Source: Chlorobium sp.
Lineage (GTDB): Bacteria > Bacteroidota > Chlorobiia > Chlorobiales > Chlorobiaceae
Reading direction: 5' to 3'
DNA: 45,705 bases
Assembly (NCBI GenBank): GCA_005843805.1
Contig: SZXY01000139.1
Span: 1-45,705, forward strand
The notes under the pieces were generated by a model, which saw only the letters and a program-made list of their open reading frames with translations, did not search any database and had not been told where the DNA came from. Below, piece by piece: positions 1-8,072 of this stretch (positions within the stretch are counted from its first letter, which is position 1; each line of letters opens with the position of its first letter). Position numbers and translations under genes: made by a program.

Positions 1-234
1 TGCGTGCAATAAGATAAGGAGACGGTCTATCGGGATAATTTGGGGTATAACCATGCCGTCGCAATCCGCTATGCGTGCAATAAGATAAGGAGGTGGTATT
101 TCACCTGAAGAGGCGCTGCTTGAATTTGTCGCAATCCGCTATGCGTGCAATAAGATAAGGAGTGCTTGGTAAAAAAATAGACGATGATTCTCTGGAAAGG
201 TCGCAATCCGCTATGCGTGCAATAAGATAAGGAG
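1..234. CRISPR. CRISPR array, one end (3 complete repeats, 1 partial)
   Basis: A 35-bp unit starting GTCGCAATCCGCTATGCG and ending AATAAGATAAGGAG occurs identically at 58-92, 128-162 and 200-234. Its last 21 bases fill 1-21, so the array continues off the left edge. Spacers are 36, 35 and 37 bp (22-57, 93-127, 163-199) and are unrelated to one another. The repeat can fold through GCA..CGC pairing with GCG..TGC around a TAT loop. Read on the minus strand it ends GGATTGCGAC, which resembles the ATTGAAAC-like ends of many type I/III repeats, so transcription leftward with the leader at right is possible but not shown. No cas gene lies in the window. Confidence 0.95.
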
Positions 235-379
235 AGTACCTCTGGAAACCCGCACCGGACAAGGGCTGCTGGCGCGAAAACCGGAGGATCGGTATTTTTC
301 AGTCATGTCAAGGCACAAAACACCTGTTTTCAATAGATCGGACATCTGTATCTTATCAAATAATTATGAGTTATGCAAT

Positions 380-484
380 AACCTGAGGATAATTTTTTGT
401 CAAACATACCTTAACTTATTCTTTCATATCTCGTTACGCCACTTTTTCCCGATTTTCCGAACTGCCAAAAATTATCCTCAGGTT
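380..484. repeat. Perfect 18-bp inverted repeat, 69-nt spacer
   Basis: The arm at 380-397 (AACCTGAGGATAATTTTT) is exactly inverted at 467-484. Pairing stops abruptly on both sides of each arm. The region 235-684 has no convincing gene. The arms could be the ends of a small MITE-like element, an insertion-sequence remnant or a long hairpin; no clear target duplication is visible. It lies between the CRISPR end and the DUF4438-like gene. Confidence 0.6.
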
Positions 485-617
485 TTTCCACTCTGGGGCT
501 GGTCTTTCAGAGCGGCATGGTGTTTCAAAAGTGTGTTTTGTCTGCTGCTTTTCACCTTTACCGGTTCCCGAATGAAACTTCCTGATGTTGGCGGTGACAT
601 CGGGTTTTCAGTAGCAA

Positions 618-647
618 CCGGGGGCCGTCACGAATCGACACCCCCGG
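618..647 (-). other. GC-rich hairpin downstream of the DUF4438-like gene
   Basis: CCGGGGG (618-624) pairs with CCCCCGG (641-647) across a 16-nt loop. It begins about 40 nt beyond the stop codon of the minus-strand gene ending at 685. There is no U-run, so it is not a classical intrinsic terminator, but it may protect or end that transcript. Confidence 0.35.
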
Positions 648-684
648 ATTGCACTGCAAAGCGAAGAGCTTGCATTCCCTGCCT

Positions 685-1581
685 TCACTCCTTCCCGTTC
701 AGCGTTGTGCCAATACCGAGGCGGTCGGCGATGTTGGCTGCAGGGTCAATGACCGGCCTGATGAGCGGTGATGCACAGGTCAGAAGCGTGGTGACGCCCG
801 GCCCGTGACCGGCTTCGAGGCAGTCGCTGTGGATGACGATGCCTATGGTGATGGCTCCCTTGCGGTACGCCCTGCCGTAGCGGTTGTCGTGGTCAAGGAG
901 GGCGACGAAGTCTCCAAACCGGATTTTGTCGATGCCGTACTCTTTGACGGTGTCGGGGTCGCTGGTCATGATGTCGTAGTCCCCCTTGGCGACATGGGCT
1001 GAGCCGATGCCTGAGCCCATGCAGACGGCGGGCACAATGGTGGTGACTGGCACTTCGAGCACTCCGCCTTCGAGTTCCTGGATCTTCATGGCCTGAAGCA
1101 GTGCCGGGTCGAGGTTGAAGAGGGTGATGTCGGGGTGGTCGGTGAGCTTGAGGCCCTGCCCTTTGGCACGAATGATGATGGTGTCGGTGTAGAGCAGCTT
1201 TTCCTTGACCTCACGCTCAAAATCGACAATGACATGTTCCGATCCGCCGTGATGGCCAAGCACCCGGCCCTGGGCGCCTTTGGCTTCGCCGGTGGCGACG
1301 GTGGCGAAGTTGCCGACGCAGGAGTAGATCTGGAGACCGACGTTGGGGTGCTCGAAGGGTTTGTTGGTGTCGGCGGTGCAACTGACGCCGGGTTCGATAT
1401 GGTCGCCCTGCCAGCCGAATGCGGGGTCTCCGACCTGGACGTTGAGGGTTATGCCGCCAATGGAGGGGAGCAGAAAGGGTGTGCCATGATGGTCAACTTC
1501 CCAGTTGCCTCTGGTTCTTGGTTGACCGGGCTGGCATTGGAGCAGAAATTCTACAAGGTGCGGTTCGTTGGTGTTGAGCAT
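685..1581 (-). CDS. DUF4438-like protein, function unknown
   Basis: A 298-residue soluble protein with no signal peptide or membrane segment. The sequence (start [14 protein letters not shown], then conserved-looking [47 protein letters not shown] and a C-terminal [10 protein letters not shown]) resembles the DUF4438 family known from Thermotoga and other anaerobes; the assignment is from memory of that family and no reaction is established. The His/Asp/Gly-rich motifs ([24 protein letters not shown]) would suit metal or phosphate binding, which is inference. The start was set at 1581 because the longer frame runs into the upstream gene; an alternative ATG at 1632 has AGGA just before it but would overlap that gene. 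It lies 34 nt downstream of the four-cysteine protein gene and is probably co-transcribed. Confidence 0.6.
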   Translation of the reverse strand: MLNTNEPHLVEFLLQCQPGQPRTRGNWEVDHHGTPFLLPSIGGITLNVQVGDPAFGWQGDHIEPGVSCTADTNKPFEHPNVGLQIYSCVGNFATVATGEAKGAQGRVLGHHGGSEHVIVDFEREVKEKLLYTDTIIIRAKGQGLKLTDHPDITLFNLDPALLQAMKIQELEGGVLEVPVTTIVPAVCMGSGIGSAHVAKGDYDIMTSDPDTVKEYGIDKIRFGDFVALLDHDNRYGRAYRKGAITIGIVIHSDCLEAGHGPGVTTLLTCASPLIRPVIDPAANIADRLGIGTTLNGKE

Positions 1582-1615
1582 TGAGTGTGTGTTGATTGTG
1601 TTTGAAAAAAAACGG

Positions 1616-2359
1616 TCAGAGAATCTCTGCATCGAATCCTGGACGAATAAAGGATCGCGCAGCAGGAAAAACAACTTCGAGTGATCGACGTAGCCGGTCG
1701 AGGTGAAGCAGAATGGAGAGGGTGCTGTCCTCCTGTGAGGGATAGTCCGGGTAAAAGAGGCTCCACGCTGCAAGTGAGCGGTCTATGGCAATGAGAACAA
1801 TTTTGGCGGTTCCGCTGGCGTCGCTTTCCGGTTCATTGCCTGCAGCATCCGGTTCAATCATGCGGCCTTCTACAGCGCGAACAATTTTCGGGTAGAGAAA
1901 GTACTGGTAGTGACGAATAACCTGAAGAGGCTCTTCAAGGTGTGGTGGTGGGTTGGTCAAAATCGAGTCACCCGATTCCGTCAGCTCGTCCATGGCGGCA
2001 AACCATTCGTTAACCATCCCTGCATAGACAAGTGCGGCAGTGGCCGAGGGGTGTTCACGTGCGTTGCGATGAAAACTCTCGGGCGGCTGGGAGAGAACGG
2101 TCTCTTTCTGCAGGTCATCTGGTTCAATACCCTCCCGGAGGGCCATTTCCCTGATAAAGCGCATTGCCTGCACCAGCGCTTCGCCCATCTCCTGCCAGAA
2201 CTGCGCGTTGAGCGCATCAAACTCCTTCAGCGCCTCTCCGCTCTCTCTCTCTTCAGCTTCAATACGGAACTGGAGACAGCGGGAGGTGAACGGGCAGCGT
2301 TCGCACCAGCGATCACAATAGTTGTAGATGCCTGGAATCAGCTCTGGTTCAACCGTCAT
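1616..2359 (-). CDS. Hypothetical protein with N-terminal four-cysteine motif
   Basis: A 247-residue acidic, soluble protein that I do not recognise. Near the N-terminus it has C-x3-C-x2-C-x5-C (Cys14, 18, 21, 27, in the segment [15 protein letters not shown]), a spacing that could hold zinc or an iron-sulfur cluster. The rest looks largely alpha-helical, with Glu/Arg-rich segments at about 30-75 and hydrophobic helices around 110-160. It shares an apparent transcription unit with the DUF4438-like gene downstream and is divergent from the M23 peptidase gene at 2546. The start at 2359 places the cysteine motif at the extreme N-terminus, as expected for a small metal-binding knuckle. No function is proposed. 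Confidence 0.6.
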   Translation of the reverse strand: MTVEPELIPGIYNYCDRWCERCPFTSRCLQFRIEAEERESGEALKEFDALNAQFWQEMGEALVQAMRFIREMALREGIEPDDLQKETVLSQPPESFHRNAREHPSATAALVYAGMVNEWFAAMDELTESGDSILTNPPPHLEEPLQVIRHYQYFLYPKIVRAVEGRMIEPDAAGNEPESDASGTAKIVLIAIDRSLAAWSLFYPDYPSQEDSTLSILLHLDRLRRSLEVVFPAARSFIRPGFDAEIL

Positions 2360-2545
2360 GTGTGACTCATTTTAGCGGTTTCTGACAGTTAGTGCAACAT
2401 CTGGATAAAATAGTTTTCCAACTTAAAAATCACCCAATAATTGTATTAGCCAAGTACTAAAATTCTGATAGTAAGAACATAATGGTACATTGGAAGTTTA
2501 TGAAATGCTCGATACCTTACGCGACACGAAACGAAATGATGAGTT

Positions 2546-3892
2546 ATGATCGAACAAAATAAAATATCCCGGTTTGTGCTCAACCGGCTGGAACTCCTTA
2601 AAAAATCTTTTACTCCTTCGCTCTGGCTGCCGATCATTACTGGTGCACTCGTTCTCATCTTTACCACACTCTCTCTTTTACAGTCCAATCCCGGAAGCTT
2701 CAGTGATGAACTTGGCTTTACCGGTGACAATGATGTTGTGACCATTGAAGGGGGTGCTCCGCAAAAAACTCCGCTCGTTATGCGGGAAGAGGTCAGAGCT
2801 GGCCAGTCACTTTACACTATTCTTCTAACCAAAGGGCTCTCTCCCACAGATATTGACGGTATAACAAAACAGCTCAAGGGCAAGTTTTCAATTCGCGCTC
2901 TCCGGGCTGGCAACTTTTACGAAACGGCCAAAAAGAGTGATGGAACTCTCCAGCGGCTCTCTTTTGCTGTTGACCGGACAACAACCATACATATTGAAAA
3001 AGAAAACGGAAACTTCCATGTTCGCCGGGAAGTAGAGGGGTATGAGACAAAAGTTGCTTCTCTTGAGGGCAGCGTTACCAAAAGCCTTTCTCATACGCTT
3101 CAGTCCAGTAAACGATCTGCCCTTCTCAACCAGATTAAACCTCTCTTTTCGGAGAAGATTGATTTCAGGCACGATATAAGGCCTGGAACAAAATACAGGA
3201 TTCTTTTTGAAGAAAAATGGCTGAAGAATGAATTTATCACAACAGGCAAAGTTCTTGCTGTTGAACTTTCTCTGCCAAACCGCATCTGCAGGGCTTACCT
3301 CTATACTGACAAGAATGGAAAGTCGGGTTATTTTGATGAAAATGGGAGCGGCCTCGAACGCACTGCTCTCTTTTCCTCGCCTTGCAACTATTCACATATT
3401 TCAAGTGGCTTCGGATACCGGATTCATCCACTGACGAGAACAATGCATTTTCACGGCGGGGTCGATATGGTGGCAACCACTGGTACCCCAGTTCGCGCTG
3501 TTGCCAGCGGGAATATCATTTTCAGGGGCAGAAAAGGTGAGGCGGGCAATATGATAACGCTGACCCATTCGGGTGGTTATTACAGCCAGTACCTGCATTT
3601 GAGCCGTTATGCCCCGAACATTGCCTCCAGCGCCAGAGTCCAGCAGGGTGAGATCATCGGTTATGTTGGTTCGACCGGCAGCTCGACTGGATCGCATCTC
3701 GATTTTCGCATCATCCATAACGGCAAACCTCTTAACCCGATTGGCGCACTCGCTTCTTCGACTTCAGGCTCCATTTCACGTTCAGAGATGGGCAATTTTA
3801 TGGCGAGCATCAGCGCCATGAAAGCCCGGCTCGACAATAACCGGGTGCTTGTGGCTGGAAGAGATAAGAGATCGGGTGAAGCGATACTGTAA
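2546..3892 (+). CDS. M23 family cell-wall metallopeptidase, membrane-anchored
   Basis: A 448-residue protein with one N-terminal membrane anchor (about 27-46), a periplasmic N-terminal domain that looks like the LysM/OapA-type region of MepM-like endopeptidases (AGQSLYTILLTKGLSP, about 85-100), and a C-terminal LytM/M23 domain (about 285-400). M23 enzymes cut peptide cross-links of peptidoglycan in the periplasm. Zinc-site motif H-x3-D is visible at His303/Asp307 (HGGVD), and His351 lies in SQYLHLS. The usual closing H-x-H motif reads His384-Leu-Asp386 (GSHLDFR), so the usual second His, normally a zinc ligand, is Asp. Such HLD variants occur in other M23 proteins as far as I recall, so activity is uncertain rather than excluded. 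It is a single gene, divergent from 1616-2359 and convergent with arfB. Confidence 0.85.
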   Translation: MIEQNKISRFVLNRLELLKKSFTPSLWLPIITGALVLIFTTLSLLQSNPGSFSDELGFTGDNDVVTIEGGAPQKTPLVMREEVRAGQSLYTILLTKGLSPTDIDGITKQLKGKFSIRALRAGNFYETAKKSDGTLQRLSFAVDRTTTIHIEKENGNFHVRREVEGYETKVASLEGSVTKSLSHTLQSSKRSALLNQIKPLFSEKIDFRHDIRPGTKYRILFEEKWLKNEFITTGKVLAVELSLPNRICRAYLYTDKNGKSGYFDENGSGLERTALFSSPCNYSHISSGFGYRIHPLTRTMHFHGGVDMVATTGTPVRAVASGNIIFRGRKGEAGNMITLTHSGGYYSQYLHLSRYAPNIASSARVQQGEIIGYVGSTGSSTGSHLDFRIIHNGKPLNPIGALASSTSGSISRSEMGNFMASISAMKARLDNNRVLVAGRDKRSGEAIL

Positions 3893-3956
3893 GACATGAT
3901 GTTGAAACTCTCAACCTGAAAAAACCTGGCAACTGGCACACTCCTTGCTCTGGTCA

Positions 3957-4379
3957 TTACAGGTCAACAGGCCCTCTGAGTGCCTTGACGGCTGAACGTT
4001 TTTCCTTGCTTTCAAGACGTCTCAGCCTTGAAGCACCGGTTGGTCTGGTTTTTCTGCGTTTTTCGGGCACAATGGCCGCCCTGTCAATAATCGTCTGAAG
4101 CCTCTCAAGTGCATCCTCACGGTTTTTCTCCTGCGTCCGGTAACGTTGCGCTTTGATGACAAGAATCCCCTCTTTTGTAATGCGCTGATCTTTCTGGTTG
4201 AGCAGACGTTCCTTGATCTCTTCTGGTAGTGAGGATGCCCTGATGTCAAAGCGGAGATGAACAGCGGTTTCAACCTTGTTGACATTCTGGCCGCCAGCTC
4301 CCTGAGAGCGCATCGGGTGAAGCTCGATCTGGTTTTCCGGAACGGTTATCTGCGGAATGTTCTTCTGGTCGTCACTCAT
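3957..4379 (-). CDS. arfB: ArfB-type peptidyl-tRNA hydrolase for ribosome rescue
   Basis: A 140-residue protein matching the ArfB/YaeJ/ICT1 family. It carries the release-factor catalytic loop RSQGAGGQNVNK with the GGQ triplet at 29-31, preceded by the typical ELHPMRS strand, and ends in the basic helical tail (RRKTRPTGASRLRRLESK) that enters the empty mRNA channel of stalled ribosomes. It lacks the codon-recognition domains of RF1/RF2, and its length is normal for the family. The family hydrolyses peptidyl-tRNA on ribosomes that have run off a broken mRNA. Its start overlaps the stop of the HAD hydrolase gene by 8 nt, which indicates co-translation. Confidence 0.9.
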   Translation of the reverse strand: MSDDQKNIPQITVPENQIELHPMRSQGAGGQNVNKVETAVHLRFDIRASSLPEEIKERLLNQKDQRITKEGILVIKAQRYRTQEKNREDALERLQTIIDRAAIVPEKRRKTRPTGASRLRRLESKEKRSAVKALRGPVDL

Positions 4380-5007
4380 TGCAGTGCTCTCCGATCATTT
4401 TGGGGTGCTGTGAGCGGGCAATGCCACAAACCGCTTCGACGATTCCTGGCCAGGAGTCAAAGAGAATGCTTTTTATACCGACTTCGGCTGCCGAAGTGCA
4501 GTTTTCGGGCTTGTCGTCGATCAAGAGAAACTCATGCGCCGGATATCCCGATGCGGAAAGAAGATGCAAAAAGGCTTCGGGAGAACTTTTCAGCAACCCG
4601 CTTTCACAGGAGAGAATGTAACGCTCCCTGTTTCTGAGAACAGGATAGTGCTCAAGGAGAAAGGTGAAGTGCATGGGATCTGTATCGCTCATGATCCAGA
4701 GCCTATGCTCACGACTGACAAGCTTCACCCCCTCTTCTGCCCCTTTCAGCGGAGTGAAGATATTCTGCCACAACTCAATGAGATCGGAGTCGGGCATTGT
4801 TCTGGTCATCGGATCACTGGCAATCATGGCGAGATAATCGTGCGGAGTGATCATGCCACAGTCAAGGCTCTTTTTCAGCTCTCCTTCACAATATTTCCGG
4901 TATAGCTCCTGCGACTCTGCCACGCCACCCTCCGCAACACCCTCACAAAAACGCATAAAATCAAACGAAACAACCACGTTGCCTATATCGAGTAAAATAA
5001 TGCTCAT
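4372..5007 (-). CDS. HAD-IA family hydrolase (YihX-like phosphatase)
   Basis: A 211-residue haloacid-dehalogenase-superfamily protein. Motif I is LLDIGNVVVSFD near the N-terminus (nucleophile Asp7), motif II is IMSDTD, motif III is the Lys of LLKSSPEAF and motif IV is LLIDDKPEN. The D-x-G-N form of motif I and the helical cap insert around 20-95 resemble E. coli YihX (glucose-1-phosphatase) and related small phosphatases. The substrate cannot be read from sequence. The second motif-I aspartate of classical HAD phosphatases is Gly here, as in YihX. It is the first gene of a two-gene unit with arfB. Confidence 0.8.
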   Translation of the reverse strand: MSIILLDIGNVVVSFDFMRFCEGVAEGGVAESQELYRKYCEGELKKSLDCGMITPHDYLAMIASDPMTRTMPDSDLIELWQNIFTPLKGAEEGVKLVSREHRLWIMSDTDPMHFTFLLEHYPVLRNRERYILSCESGLLKSSPEAFLHLLSASGYPAHEFLLIDDKPENCTSAAEVGIKSILFDSWPGIVEAVCGIARSQHPKMIGEHCNE

Positions 5008-5201
5008 AGTGCTGCTGAAAGATTTCTGTCACCCACCATAACCGGCCAAATGCTCTTCATTGTCATATCCCGAAGGAACTTTTCCAGGGTTCAGAGTGGC
5101 CTGCAAGATGTTTTTTTATGCTGTTTGCCCCGCAAAGATCAATATCATTGCCCTTCGCAGCAGAAATTACAAAATGCGAATGGTTAAAAGCGATTTTTTG
5201 C

Positions 5202-5239
5202 AAAAAAAATAACACTCCGGCTTCTATTGGAAAAGCCGG
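5202..5239 (-). terminator. Intrinsic terminator downstream of the cold-shock gene
   Basis: A 7-bp stem (5217-5223 with 5233-5239, CCGGCTT/AAGCCGG) closes a 9-nt loop. On the minus strand it is followed after 7 nt by eight U residues (5202-5209). It lies about 120 nt beyond the cold-shock gene stop. I see no gene in the rest of 5008-5360. Confidence 0.6.
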
Positions 5240-5360
5240 GTGCTTTCAAGCATGACTACCGCATTATTCAAAACAAGCGGAAAGTGCTTATGACTAACCC
5301 GGTGGGTTGCCACACGGATTAAAAATGGAGAGAAGAACCGCCCTGTGGTTTGGAATGAAT

Positions 5361-5570
5361 TCAGATAGGGGTTACATCTTCAGCCTGAAGGCCTTTTGCT
5401 CCCTGAGTTACTTCCATCAAGACCTTCTGGCCTTCAACAAGAGTTTTGCGCCCGGTGCCGTTGATTGCACTGTGGTGCACAAACACATCCTTGCCGCCTT
5501 TCTGCTCGATGAAGCCGTAACCTTTTTCTTCGTTGAACCATTTGACAGTTCCTTCAACCTGATTACCCAT
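5361..5570 (-). CDS. Cold-shock domain protein (CspA family)
   Basis: A 69-residue single cold-shock domain. Both RNA-binding motifs are intact: RNP1 as KGYGFIE (about 16-22) and RNP2 as DVFVHHSAI (about 29-37). The protein starts [15 protein letters not shown] like CspA. Members bind single-stranded RNA and DNA in the cytoplasm and melt mRNA structure. The start is supported by a good ribosome-binding site (AGAGG, 6 nt before the ATG), one of the few strong ones in the window. The gene appears to stand alone, with its own terminator at 5202-5239. Paralogues are common, so no specific csp letter is assigned. Confidence 0.93.
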   Translation of the reverse strand: MGNQVEGTVKWFNEEKGYGFIEQKGGKDVFVHHSAINGTGRKTLVEGQKVLMEVTQGAKGLQAEDVTPI

Positions 5571-5734
5571 ATCTACCTCTTTTTATTTTTGCCAGTGAAA
5601 CTTGGCGTTACTATGAGCGAACCTCGACATGAAGCGCCCAAAAACGAATTTATTTTTCGTAAAATTAATTTACTCACTTTAAGCTAATTCAAAAAGGAAG
5701 TTGTGCAGTTTACTTCTCTTTTTTATCATTGGCA

Positions 5735-5772
5735 TAAAAAACCCGGAAACTCTCCAGAAGAGTTCCCGAGTA
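5735..5772 (-). terminator. Intrinsic terminator for the WD40 gene
   Basis: On the minus strand, CGGGAACTCT and AGAGTTTCCGGG form a stem of about 11 bp (one mismatch or bulge) around a short CTGG-type loop, followed by a run of six U residues. It starts about 26 nt after the WD40 stop codon. Confidence 0.8.
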
Positions 5773-5797
5773 TCGTAACTCCAATGGAATAAAGCTT

Positions 5798-6748
5798 CTA
5801 CCTGATTGCCCAGAGCTTGATCTTGCGATCATCGCTTCCGCTGGCAATTATTTTTCCATCAGGAGAAATATCTACTGACTGCACTTCGAGCACGTGACCC
5901 CGATAACTGTGCAACTGTGTGCCGCTTTTTACATCCCAAAGTCTGACCGATTCGTCGTTGGCTGCACTTGCAACCTTGGTGCCATCGGGGCTGAAACAGA
6001 CACTGCGAACGGCATCTTCATGACCTTCGAGTACCTTGAGGATCTCTCCCGTTGCAGCATCAAGAATCTTGACCTTCCGGTCACGCCCGCAAAGCGCAAT
6101 GAGCTTGTCGTCGGGACTGAAGAGCACTGCATGTGAAAGATTATCACCGGTCTTTAAGTTAGCAATATTTTTACCGGTTTCCGCATCCCATATTTTTATG
6201 ACGGGTTCTTCACCACAACTGACAATCTTTTTGCCATCATGACTATAGGCAAGACTTTCAATGTAGGATTTATGGCCAAGAATTCTTGACCTTTCTTTTC
6301 CGGTTTCAGCATCCCATAACCGGATAGTGGTATCGCGTGAACAACTTGCCACTGTTTTGCTGTCCGGACTGAACGCAACCATACGAACCGCAGTGTCATG
6401 TCCTTTGCAGACATGCAAACACTTGCCTGTCTCGGCATCCCATATTCTCACAGTGCTGTCGGTGCTCCCACTTGCAAGTTTCTTGCCATCACGACTGTAA
6501 TCAATGCACTCTACCCATGTTTCGTGCCCTTTCATGGTCAGCAGGGCTTTGCCTGATTCAACATCCCACAGCATTACCTGTTCATCAAAACTGCCACTGA
6601 CAAGTTTTTTGCCGTCCGCGCTGAATTTCACACCCAGTACCCTGTCAAGATGACCTTCCATCGTCTTGATCAGGTTGACGTCTTCAATAATCTTCGGAAG
6701 TTTCAGTTCAACTTCTTTTTTCCCGAATATTTTCGATAAGAAACCCAT
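5798..6748 (-). CDS. WD40 repeat protein, single seven-blade propeller
   Basis: A 316-residue protein made almost entirely of seven WD40 repeats of about 42 residues, each with the G-H ... D-G-K ... S-G-S-x-D ... (I/L)-W-D pattern (e.g. GHETWVE, SRDGKKLASGS, VRIWDAETGK). The fifth repeat is weakest: its GH is replaced by TGD and its final Trp is lost (KILDAATG). Seven repeats are just enough to close one beta-propeller, normally a protein-interaction scaffold; no enzymatic domain is attached. A short amphipathic leader (MGFLSKIFGKKEVELKLP) precedes repeat 1 and there is no export signal. The ATG at 6748 is preferred over an upstream TTG at 6790. It lies between cruC and the cold-shock gene on the same strand, with its own terminator; partner unknown. 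Confidence 0.88.
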   Translation of the reverse strand: MGFLSKIFGKKEVELKLPKIIEDVNLIKTMEGHLDRVLGVKFSADGKKLVSGSFDEQVMLWDVESGKALLTMKGHETWVECIDYSRDGKKLASGSTDSTVRIWDAETGKCLHVCKGHDTAVRMVAFSPDSKTVASCSRDTTIRLWDAETGKERSRILGHKSYIESLAYSHDGKKIVSCGEEPVIKIWDAETGKNIANLKTGDNLSHAVLFSPDDKLIALCGRDRKVKILDAATGEILKVLEGHEDAVRSVCFSPDGTKVASAANDESVRLWDVKSGTQLHSYRGHVLEVQSVDISPDGKIIASGSDDRKIKLWAIR

Positions 6749-6867
6749 GGCAATTGTCTTGTTTGAATTGATACTCTTTTGCCCGCCCAACTCACTGGAA
6801 CGGAAAAAACCTATGTTAAGTGCTGCAATTTAAAAAAATTTATCACCTTCCACGAATTCTTGTGCCA

Positions 6868-8007
6868 TCATGAAAAATTGTACCGTCTCCCTTTCCATAT
6901 TGCCCCTTTGCCAAATTTTATAATGAAGAAAGAGTTGAAGGCTATGGCAATCAACATAATCTGGGAAAAGAGGTTCAAAAGAGCAAAAAGAAGTGGCTGA
7001 CGGAAAACCTTTGCAATAATGAGCCTGCTGAGAAGAGCGACCGAGATCTGCGAAAGCGGCAGCCAGAAAAGTGGGAGGCTGAACGTTCCGCTAAACATTG
7101 AACTGCAGAGAAAGCCGTATGGAGCAATGTAAAAGGCTGTGGATAAGAGTATAAACAGAAAAAAACCAGGGGAGCTGTAGCCAAGTCCTGCAAAAAGGTT
7201 TTTTGAAAACCCGTTCCATATATCCCTGAGGTTGCGGTACATCCGGCAACTGACCACATCGGTGCCGTTGAAAGCAACAACGCGTCCACCAGCTTTTTTC
7301 ACAGCCTTGCAGAGCGAGACATCTTCAACAATGGCATCTTTGACCGCAGCATGACCTTCGATACGATCATAAAACTCACGCCGGAAAAGAATGAACTGGC
7401 CTATGGCAAAACAAAAAGCGGCCATCCTCGTTGTACGAACCAGGCGGATCGGCAAATAAGACATGAGGATAACATAAACCATCGGTATCACAAGCTTTTC
7501 CCAGAACGAGCGTAGCTCCTGACCCGGCGTCAGGGAGAGCATGTCAGCTCCTGAGGCAAGCATGGCCCCTACCGAGCGGCGAAGGGCATCAGGCTCATGC
7601 ATGGTATCAGCATCGGTAAACAGTATCAACTCTCCCCTGGCCTGGCGCCCGAGCTGAAAACAGGCCCAGGCTTTGCCATGCCATCCGTCGGGCAACTGCT
7701 CTCCCTGAATGATCCTGATGCGCGGGACTGACTCGCTGGCAAGAGCACGCAAAATCTCCGGAGTTGCATCGGTCGAGCCGTCATCGAGAACAAGAATCTC
7801 GAATGCTCCGTAATCCTGCCGCAGGAGCGAACGCACACAGCGTTCAATGTTCTCTGCTTCATTGCGGGCCGGCACAAGAACTGAAACAAGTGGTTGAGCG
7901 TGAATGGAACGCCACGGCATAGCGGGAAGATCGATCAGATTTCTCAGCAAAATCCCTAAAAACACCAAGAGTGAGAAGAGTACCAGTATCTGATAGAAAA
8001 AGAGCAT
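6868..8007 (-). CDS. cruC: Family-2 glycosyltransferase, likely chlorobactene glucosyltransferase
   Basis: A 379-residue membrane glycosyltransferase with an N-terminal membrane segment (about 3-26), a GT-A domain (about 40-260) and further C-terminal membrane segments (about 275-365). Motifs include VPARNEAENIERCV, LDDGSTD, the metal-binding D-x-D in LILFTDADTMHE, and EDVSLCKAVKKAG in the acceptor region. This architecture matches the CruC/CrtQ/HpnB-type GT2 proteins. In Chlorobaculum tepidum, CruC adds glucose to hydroxychlorobactene and, from memory, lies close to bchK (CT1987 and CT1992), the same arrangement as here. HpnB (hopanoid) or another lipid acceptor is the main alternative. There is no recognisable Shine-Dalgarno sequence: the ATG sits 10 nt after the U-tract of the hisG terminator. 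Confidence 0.72.
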   Translation of the reverse strand: MLFFYQILVLFSLLVFLGILLRNLIDLPAMPWRSIHAQPLVSVLVPARNEAENIERCVRSLLRQDYGAFEILVLDDGSTDATPEILRALASESVPRIRIIQGEQLPDGWHGKAWACFQLGRQARGELILFTDADTMHEPDALRRSVGAMLASGADMLSLTPGQELRSFWEKLVIPMVYVILMSYLPIRLVRTTRMAAFCFAIGQFILFRREFYDRIEGHAAVKDAIVEDVSLCKAVKKAGGRVVAFNGTDVVSCRMYRNLRDIWNGFSKNLFAGLGYSSPGFFLFILLSTAFYIAPYGFLCSSMFSGTFSLPLFWLPLSQISVALLSRLIIAKVFRQPLLFALLNLFSQIMLIAIAFNSFFIIKFGKGAIWKGRRYNFS

Positions 8008-8016
8008 GGCGGCTAT

Positions 8017-8043
8017 AAAAAAAGGCCGACGTCGCGGTCGGCC
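8017..8043 (-). terminator. Strong intrinsic terminator between hisG and cruC
   Basis: A perfect 7-bp GC-rich stem GGCCGAC/GTCGGCC (8024-8030 with 8037-8043) with a 6-nt loop is followed on the minus strand by seven U residues (8017-8023). It ends the hisG transcript, but its U-tract finishes 9 nt before the cruC start codon, leaving almost no room for a separate cruC leader. Confidence 0.85.
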
Positions 8044-8072
8044 TGCAGTTTGATGAACAAGGCAGAAGCCTT

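Noticed and set aside
235-300. Possible further degenerate CRISPR unit after the repeat at 200-234
   Set aside because: No repeat-like sequence occurs at the expected spacing; only a shared 9-mer (CTCTGGAAA) with the last spacer, which is probably coincidence.
305-808. A plus-strand open frame of 167 residues covering the inverted repeat and the 3' end of the DUF4438-like gene
   Set aside because: Composition is not protein-like, it spans a long hairpin and antisense sequence of a better gene, and no domain is recognisable.
2490-2518. A possible promoter TTGGAA-17-TACCTT upstream of the M23 peptidase gene
   Set aside because: Both boxes match the consensus poorly, and similar pairs occur by chance in this AT-rich gap.
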